Origin: Dichotomocladium elegans
Taxonomy: Eukaryota; Mucoromycota; Mucoromycetes; Mucorales; Lichtheimiaceae
NCBI GenBank assembly: GCA_025716815.1
Contig: JAIXMN010000011.1
Location: 248,001 to 312,000, forward strand
Direction of reading: 5' to 3'
Length of the DNA: 64,000 bases
Positions 56,093 through 64,000 of this stretch are shown here, piece after piece. A program made the translations under genes and the position numbers. The notes beneath the pieces are model-generated. The model ran no database searches, had not been told where the DNA came from, and saw only the letters and a list, made by a program, of their open reading frames with translations. Within the stretch, counting starts at the first letter, position 1. Every line of letters starts with the position of its first letter.

Positions 56093-57749
56093 CCTAGAGA
56101 TAACAATCCCTTACCCACTTTTACACTACCTTTCTTTTTATATATTTCCGTATAGTCTCTCGCATATCATAATGTATTTTAAGGCTTCATTACAAGTAAA
56201 TCGTTTGACGATAGAGCGTTGTTACAGGGTGTTTTCTGCATGATAACATCTACCTTTCCTGCTAAGCTCTCTGAATGGACATAAACCAGGTTCCAGGTTC
56301 ATATCAGAAATGTGTGTGCTGTACTCTTGCATCCACATGAGAGACACCTAAGGAGAGTAGCTATGCGCTACGTATAGGGATTATCATGGCATCGCATGTT
56401 CCGTTGTCTTCTGATATGTCGTACGGCACACATCCCATCGTGAATCAGTGTAGGTTCATGCATTACCTGTGTTCCTGGGCAGAACTGCATGACATGCTTT
56501 TTCCCCATCTCCCAATTTAAAAGCCGCACGCCACCCCTCCCCTTTCACATTTTGTGTAGCGTCTAAGCGACAGTAAGCTATGGAAGCGCTTCAAGAATAT
56601 GAAAACATCCCTTTTTTTCTTTTTTAAAAAAACACTCAATCTTCAATGAGCATGTCACACACGTATCTTATTACCCTCATGATGATGATAACGCAAAACT
56701 GATCAATATAACTGTGTTTTCGGGACTATCTTGAAAAGATACTCTGCGAGCTTAGAGTATTTTTTTTCTGCGCGTATTAGTCTGTCATGCACACAGGCAT
56801 AATTTGCTAGCACATAGTCAGGAAAATAAAGTTGCCTAGCGCATTGGCAGAACAAGAACTTGTACATGTTGCACTCTTAAGGCGTATGCATGGTTTCCTT
56901 TGTTAGAAATGAAAGAATAAGGAGGATATCGCAGTAGAAAGATGGTTCGCCTTTATTGAGTGAGTGACACATTCGTGTGACGCATCAACCCTATGCGCTA
57001 AAAATAAAAGAGGTTATTTAGACGCAGGTGAAACGAAGGAACATTTCATCTCACATGATTTCGCGGCTGGCTGTGTGACGAACTACAAAATGTGAGGAGA
57101 GGAGGAATCCAAGATGGATTATGGGACGAGAAGGAGCAGCTTGATGAGCATCGTCCTTTTACGAGTGGCAAACAATGAGAGGGAGAGGAGGGACAACCCC
57201 CACTCAGAAACTACTAATATCAGAATGCTATCCGTTGATGCCGCATCACGGGACTCTCTTTTTTTTTCATTTGGTCACAATAGCACTTGTGTGTTTCGTC
57301 AGAAGAGGCAGAATGGAAATTACTGAACGCATTGATCACACTCTTAAAATCTCCCCAAACCCCAATCTCTTCAGAGGCGATAAATGGGGCTATGCAACGA
57401 AGCCTGAAGAAAAAGTAGAAAGGGAAAAGAGTTGGAATGGATGTGGCGTAAGGCGATCTTTGTCATTAGCTGAAAAAGAAGGGGAGGAGGAGGTGGTGGT
57501 GGTGTGAGCTTTTCAGGACGCACAACCATCACTCAAGAGCGAACGGAGGAACAAGGCTAGTGCGCCTGGATAGTTCAGCTGGTGTCTCTCCTTTCTTTTC
57601 TTTCCCTTGCCACTCTCTATTTCCATCTTTGAAGCAAGCAACTCAATATACATACAGAGCTCTCACCTCACCTCACCTCACCCCACGCTCCCCCTTGTTT
57701 TAACGCTCTGATTATACCACCGCCCCATATATGCCTCCATTGAGTTCTC
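56093..57749. other. Intergenic, 1.7 kb, no gene seen
   Basis: T-rich and purine-rich simple stretches. A 22-base segment near 57563 looks like the start of a tRNA, but no T-arm or acceptor partner follows. Frame 57175-57507 is not recognisable. Confidence 0.5.
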
Positions 57750-60700
57750 ATGAGCAACATCCCCTCCTCATTACCCTCCGGTCGACCAACAGTTCTAAAG
57801 ATATCTACAACGACGCTAGGAAGTGGCGGCAACAACAAGAGGAGAGCCTCTCTCTTTCGGGAGCCTCTTCCGACCGCCTTCCGACCTGCACAACAGCAGC
57901 ACCAGCAGCAACACCAGCAGCAGCATCGTGGTGCATCAGTGCGCCGAAACTCCATCGCAGACGTTTTTCTTTCGGGTGAAGATCCCGTACGCAATCTCGG
58001 CTCAGACTACGAAGAGGTGCAAAAACGGACGCTGACGAGTTGGACGAACGCGAAGTTAAGTACCATCGGCGATCAGATTAGCAACATCGAAACCGATCTT
58101 AAAGACGGTAAGCGGCTGCTCAAGCTCTTGTCGGTCGTCTCTGGCCAGCCGGCGCCCAAGCCCGAACGCATGAACATGCGGATTCACCAGCTGGCCAACG
58201 TCGCACAAGCCCTGGAATTTTTGCAAAAGCTTGTCAGGCCAGACATCTTGCCCGATATAGGCAATGAGGCCATTGTCAATGGCGACGTCAAAAAGACGCT
58301 GGCGTTAATATTTTACATTATGCTAAAGTTCCAGATTCAAGTCATCCTCACTGACCACGGAGAGAATTATATGCAATCCATTGCAGTAAGTATAGCTGTG
58401 TATGTATCCGGAAAGTAACAGAGAGAAAAGACTCACAAGCGCGCCCCTTGCCTTCCGGGAACTCGCTCCGTCATAGCAACTCTCTGAACGTACCTCTTCT
58501 TCCGTCTCCTCCCCTTCCCCTCTCCATGATACAATCACCAATGACTCATCTTTCCCGCCACCGACACCTCGATCACGCCGAAAATCAATCGCCAATGCAC
58601 CCATTGCATCGTCCGAAAAAAGCCTCCATTCGGCGAGCGAGGCCAAGATAGCCTTGCTGTACTGGGTCCGTATCCAACTTGAGGACTACACGGCTGCCAA
58701 CATTATCTCACAGATCCAGGACTTTTCTCGGTCATGGCGTACTGGCCTTGCATTCTGCTTACTCCTCCACCGCTATGACCCGGTCCTCATCCCAGACCTC
58801 TTGACCAATCACATCGCCAGCGATTTCTCCTCCAAAGATACTTGGCGTGATCTTTTAGTCACGGCATTTGATGTGGCAGCGCTTCAGCTCAACATTCCAC
58901 GGTATCTCGATCCGGAAGATCTGATCGACGTAGAATATCCACACGAGCCGAGTGTCATGATGTATGTGAGCGAATACTACAAGGTGATGTCTGCCGCCCA
59001 GAAACAGGAGTCTGATGATGCCAAGCGTGTAAAGGCCACCAAGCGTCGGGCAGCCATTGCGAAGGCATCTGGGGGCGAGAAAGAGGAAGAGCTGTCATCC
59101 CTGTACCACAGCCCCACGCCATTGATGTTCACAGATGAACCCGAGTCGCTCGAGGACATTCGTGAGGATCCCGAGGATGAGATAGTCGCGGAGGTCCATG
59201 ACGGCAAAAACGTCATGGTCCCTGTTGTGGCCACAACTCAGACACCCCTTGTGACGCCCGTCCCTATCCCTGTGCCTTCCAGCCGGCCACGCCAGCAGCG
59301 CGAATTATCGCTTGCGGAGAAGGACAAGGCACGTATCCAGCAAAGCATCGACAGCAGGCTCCTCATGCAACTCACGGGTCACCTGCCCCGCGGAGTACAC
59401 CCTGCACTTGATCGGCTCTTATCAATACATGGCTCAGTGATGGAATTCATAAAGATTCATGCGCAAGCCATTGATGACTTGCCTGTTGTATTCAGCGGAT
59501 CAGACACAGTGGCCGAAGCGATCTGTATGATGGAGACGATTCAGGAGAACTTCCCGACGTACGCAGCTCAGTTATCCCTCGCTAGAGATGCCTGCAACAT
59601 CCTCACGTCATCCTCAGAAAGTGCTGCACTCCAGCTCACTCAGCTTCAGCGGAGCCATGTCGCTCAGCTCTACGAGATTTCCATCACCGCATGGCAAGAT
59701 TTTGAGGAGCTTGTCAAGGTAACCAAGTCCGATCTGGAACGCGTCGAGATGGACGTTGTCGGGGCAGAGGATGCCATCAGAGTATTCAAGGAACATGCAG
59801 CAGCGGTGGAAGCTGAGATGGTAGCGCTCGGAAAGCCGTTAAGAGAGCTTCAGCAGCCAACTCGAGAGTATAACTGCCTAGATGAGTATGAGCAAACCGC
59901 CCATGATGCCATGGTCAAATTTCAAGCCTTTGAAAAAAGCAGCTGGGAGACCTACCGCTTGGCAGTACGGAATCTGGGTCAGGCCGGACAAAGCTCAGTC
60001 GCACATCATATCGATCTCGTTCAAAAGGTGTACGACGATCTTGATGAGGCAGTCCACAAGGCTGAGCGTAACAGCCGCTTGTTTCGGCAGGGGATTGCTT
60101 TCCAGCAGCTGTTAGACGGGCTTGATAAGGACATTGCTGATATACGAACATTGATGGAGGCAGGAAATGGAGACCAGCAAAAGAAACCATTGACAGATGA
60201 AGCCATCGCTGTCCTGGAAGGTCGCCTCGGAGCCGTTAAATTGCGTCTCCAGCAGATACGGGAAGAGTATGATGCACTGTTTGTTGATCATTCGCTGGGA
60301 TTTTCGGGCATCTTTGCGGAGGTGCAGAACCGGTATCGTGTGGTCGGCGATTGGGTCGACCAGATACGCGTTTGGTTTATCGAGGCTGACCGCATTAGCA
60401 AGTGGATCGAGCACCGGATTCAGCTTCTAGAGATGCGTAACCAGCTGTCGGTCAATATCGATCCTCTTGCACCTGACGTCCAGCTGACCAACCTTGCAGA
60501 TATATCCAAGGAAGCAAGTCTAGAGCACGAGAAGCTCAAGAGAGAGGTGGAGGGGTTTGATAACGACGACATGACCAGGCTCCGGAACCACGTCAAAGAC
60601 CTGACCCTGGCAGGCGAAAATGCTGGCCAACGTGGACTGAGCCCTGCTGACGCCTCCACAATAGAGATCACGCTTGGGACGCTCAATCGACTTCATACGC

Positions 60701-63700
60701 TGCAAAAGCTGCTGCGACAGCGGTCGGAATTTGTGGATTTGATGGTTTTCCGGGTCGAGTGGGAAGAGATGTTCGCCGAAGCAGAGCGGTGGATTGAGAA
60801 CACTCACCGAGAGACGTCCGAGTTTATGAATGGTGGGAAAGCACGTTACCGGCCTGGAACGCAGCTTGAGGAGGTCGTCGGGATCCTTGTGGCTCTCGAG
60901 AAGAAAATAGCAGAATTTGACGTGACAACCTACGCGGCTGTGCTTGAGAAGTATCAAGCAATGGAAGATCTATGTGAGCTTCTTCCATCTCACCTTGAGA
61001 TGCGCCAGTCAGCGTTTGAAGAATCATTTGCAGATTTGATGAAGCGGCGGGTATTTTGCCGGACGGTTGTGGAACAGTACGTTGCAGTAGCTGACATTGC
61101 CAGTCAGTTTGAGCGGCTCTTGGACGAAGGAGACCTCCTTTTACACGATACCAAGGACACTGTGGACATCGAATCGTTCCAGATCTTCAAGGATACCGCG
61201 GCGTTCTTGATAACCGAAGTGGTGGCTCAGAGGGTCCCCTATCCTGAGGATATACCTAGAACGGCCATGATCGCCGAGGACACGCACTTCAATTGCGAGG
61301 GCAATGCATTTATACGACAGCTGATGGAAGACTACGGCATGCAGCTAGCGGTCATCACTGAACAGTTGGAAGAAATGATTGTGGAGCGACGCCAGAACAT
61401 GTCCCTTCAGGAACGCGCCAGTCTTGTATATGACGAAATGGTTCGTGTCACTGCATGGATTGACGGGCGCGCGGCATCATTGGTATCTCCGCTTGATATG
61501 ATAGATAAGGCAGACAGCGCAAATGTCGAGGCGATATCGCGGATTGAACACGAGCGAGAAGGTCTGGAAAACCGTGTCAGACGTATGGATCACGCGCAAC
61601 TTGTTGACCGGGCACACAAGATTGAGACCGAAATCGTTGAGATGAATGCGGCCGTGATCGATCGCACTGAGTTCTCGGTTGCAGTTCACAAACTTGAGGA
61701 TGCTTATCAGAAGATCTTGAAGATACTGGATCGACATAAATCCGAGTTGATCGTTTGCCGGACCTTCGCTGCGTGGAAATCCCAGTGGGACGCAACAAAT
61801 AAAGCTATTCTTGACCTCTCCCATATCCTGTGGGAGATGACGGTCCAAAATATCATGTTCGATCCTGGACGCGAAGACGATTCCAAGTCAACATTAGTCG
61901 AGATGGAGGAACTGAACCGAGAGATGCAGGGACTGCTAAGGCGTAAGGAGCAAATCACGAGCGAGAGTTTCCCGGAAACTGTTTGTCAATACAACACGCT
62001 TATGGAACAGCGCGGATCTCTAAACACTACTGAGGCGTGTCTCCCACCTATTCTATTGGAACTCCATCAAGGGCTTCAGAACAAACATGAGGAAATGGAA
62101 AACCTCTTTGATTATGCACTGCAGGCCATGAAGCAGCGAGAGACTATTGTGAGATGGCTTGATAGAATATCTGAGGCGACCGAGCAGGGGCGCACGTTGC
62201 GTGTCGCGCTTGAAAAGGCGGAAGAACAATGCACTGACCATCAACAACAAGATGACGTGGCCGATCTCGATCGCCAAGTCACCGAGTTCAAGCACAGCGT
62301 GCGCCAGCTCCAAGATGATGCTGCAGCGGTAGGCGAATACGAACCAAAGGATCCAGCTAATATCGGTGACAATTTGCAGTGGGACTTTGACGTGGCTGAC
62401 CCGTACGAATATCATATAAGTATTCAGCGGCAAATTCATACATTCCTAGATGCCAAAAAATCCGAGATCGGCGAGGTAGAACGTCAGGTGGACAGCGTCC
62501 ATCGCTCCGTTCAAACCAAACGCAGAACGGACGAGCTCTTGGGACTCTACGATTCACAAATCACTGAGGCACGCGAATTGGTCAGAGAGCGAGTAGAGCA
62601 GGCGAGACTTTTCTCTGTCAATGCGTTCTCAGACCTTTCAGAGACGCGTATTATGGAATTCCAGAAGAAGCAACATAATTCCATGGACGAGATCCAGCAG
62701 CTTGCAAAATCGCGCCTTCAGCCGCTCCAGGACGCCTTGCTTAACCCGAGCGGCGCTATTTCCATTCAACAGCAGCGTTGCGTAGCATCATTGCAACAAG
62801 ATCTAGGTGAAGTGTTTTTGGATATTGACGAACTTAAAATGCTCCAAAAGGATCTATTGGCGACCGCGGATGCTGCATTGAAACGGAAGGTTTGGGAGCA
62901 GCAGTACGTCCCGGCCATGGCGCAGATCAAGGCACTCAATGAGAATCTTCGGCAGCTTACCAATGAACGCGAGGCTACTGCTGTTGATCACATAGAATCT
63001 CAAATCGAGGGCTGGCACCGGCTGACAGGACAATGGAGGCAGCAACTTGACGCATTTACTCAAGGCCAGCTGGTGGCAGTGGAGGCAGCCTACCGTGCGT
63101 ACGAAACGGCCGCGGGACGAGTGAGTGAGAATCCTATTCCAGCCAATATCGAAGCCATGATGGAAACTCTCCGTCGTTTCCAAAAAAGGGCCAATGAGGC
63201 GATTGATCACCAGACACGGGATCTGAAGATGATTCAACAGCGCATCAACTGGGAGCAAGATGCGGATCATGTCCTGGAGCAGATACAGATGCAAAGGCAT
63301 GCACTTGAAGAATATATTCAATGCCAGGCACGGTGGCACCCTGAGAAAAATAACAATCGTCTCTCTGTGGAGCAGCTCAAAGGCCAGTATCAGACCTACG
63401 TTGACCGATTTCAGTCATTCCAGGTGTACACCTTGACCCCGCTCAGAAAACAAATGGAGTGGGATTCAGCCAGTTCATCGGTGCAGAAGATGGACGCGCT
63501 GGAAAAGAGTGAGACAAGCCTGCTACGTCACCTGGTCTTTGCTAAGGATGTCATTAACCAACACGAGAACGTGGCAAACTTTCTCTCAAATGCCGAAAAG
63601 CTTGAGCAGGAAGCTAGCACGCTCCGTGAGAGCATGCTCAGGGTATCGACCGATCAACTTTCTCCGGCAGGAGTCCAAAAGTTCAAGGAACAAGTAGACA

Positions 63701-64000
63701 GTATGCTGCAGCTCCAAGCGCAGGCAATACCTTACCCTGAACGGCAAAACGCAGACGATTTTCAGTCGAAGGTTCTCATTCAAGACAAGTTGTCAAATGA
63801 AATAGTACGGTATACCATTATGTGGCGATGCAATATCCTGAGCACGTTTGTCCAAAGCCTTGACGAGCAGCTGACATCCAAGCAACGACTCTCGCTTTGT
63901 GAACTCCTGCTCAGCCGTCACGCCAAGCACGCAGCCATATGCAGCGCCTGGATCAAGGAACGACATGAAAGTCTAGAAAAGTACAAGCGGCTCCTTGAAG
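57750..64000 (+). CDS. Giant tandem-CH, spectrin-like cytoskeletal protein (5' part)
   Basis: Probable actin-binding cross-linker. Exon 1 is 57750-58385; exon 2 starts at 58477 and stays open to the window edge (5,524 nt), so at least 2,050 aa. N-terminal head with KRRAS, polyGln (QQQHQQQHQQQH) and VRRNS. CH1 about 90-195: VQKRTLTSWTNAKL, ETDLKDGKRLLKLLSVVSGQ, DVKKTLALIFYIMLKFQI. A linker (PPPTPRSRRKSIANAP) precedes CH2, about 255-365: AKIALLYWVRIQLEDYTA, IQDFSRSWRTGLAFCLLLHR, EDLIDVEYPHEPSVMMYVSE. After an acidic linker come many about 100-residue helical segments with spectrin-like Trp/Leu spacing (e.g. WIENTHRETSEFM, WIDGRAASLVSP, WLDRISEATEQG, QIEGWHRLTGQWRQQLDAF). No EF-hands are reached yet. 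Longer than fungal alpha-actinin (about 620 aa). The acceptor at 58476 is chosen because it is phase 0 and opens the frame directly into the linker. Confidence 0.9.

Noticed and set aside
57560..57585. tRNA-start-like sequence GCGCCTGGATAGTTCAGCTG
   Set aside because: Followed by a pyrimidine tract with no anticodon or T-arm; the acceptor stem cannot close.

Overview
The window looks like nuclear DNA of a filamentous fungus, most likely an early-diverging one (Mucoromycota, Mucorales-type). Reasons: intron-rich genes with short GT-AG introns (about 44-110 nt), a Zn2Cys6 regulator, a GT62 mannosyltransferase, a secreted GH3 beta-glucosidase, a PSP1-type protein, and transposase fragments and a Fanzor of kinds common in that phylum. 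The species is not identifiable by eye. I saw no rRNA, tRNA or CRISPR array.

Layout. 0-3 kb: the edge of an unknown minus-strand gene, then an HSF-type transcription factor (minus). 5-6.4 kb: Anp1/Mnn9-family mannosyltransferase. 8.2-9.5 kb: transaldolase behind a clear TATA box. 10.2-12.8 kb (minus): dihydroxy-acid dehydratase in 11 exons. 15.3-17.3 kb: methylmalonate-semialdehyde dehydrogenase. 17.6-19.2 kb: DUF89 damage-control phosphatase. 19.3-20.2 kb (minus): a membrane-anchored double-psi beta-barrel (expansin-like) protein.

21.1-25.8 kb is a nest of mobile elements. It holds a Fanzor (eukaryotic TnpB-like RNA-guided nuclease) gene with two apparent frameshifts. Downstream of it lie a cluster of hairpins that may be its guide RNA scaffold and a 22-23 bp phased ATGTCG repeat array. 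Upstream are a transposase N-terminal fragment and a roughly 600-bp inverted repeat made of two further transposase fragments.

26.6-27.5 kb: VMA22/CCDC115 V-ATPase assembly factor. 27.5-31.4 kb is gene-poor. 31.4-34.4 kb: GH3 beta-glucosidase (10 exons). 34.8-36.5 kb (minus): bHLH factor with seven RRxS motifs. 38.7-42.4 kb: 894-aa coiled-coil protein. 44.4-47.2 kb: Zn2Cys6 factor. 48.3-50.2 kb (minus): PSP1-domain protein, divergent from a Nudix-like gene (50.6-51.5 kb). That gene converges on a kanadaptin-like FHA gene (51.5-53.1 kb, minus), and the two share a TTAA stop. 53.7-56.1 kb: large F-box protein. 57.75 kb to the right edge: the start of a giant tandem-CH, spectrin-like protein (at least 2,050 aa, open at the edge).

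Two enzymes of branched-chain amino-acid metabolism (valine/isoleucine synthesis and valine breakdown) lie head to head, and transaldolase supplies the pentose phosphate pathway. Gene structure is the most distinctive feature: exons of 4, 5, 17, 19, 19, 20 and 24 nt and three GC-AG introns, each supported by restoring a conserved protein motif or the reading frame. All exon boundaries come from reading the sequence (splice consensus plus protein-family conservation), not from RNA data. Every multi-exon coding sum I list is a multiple of three.
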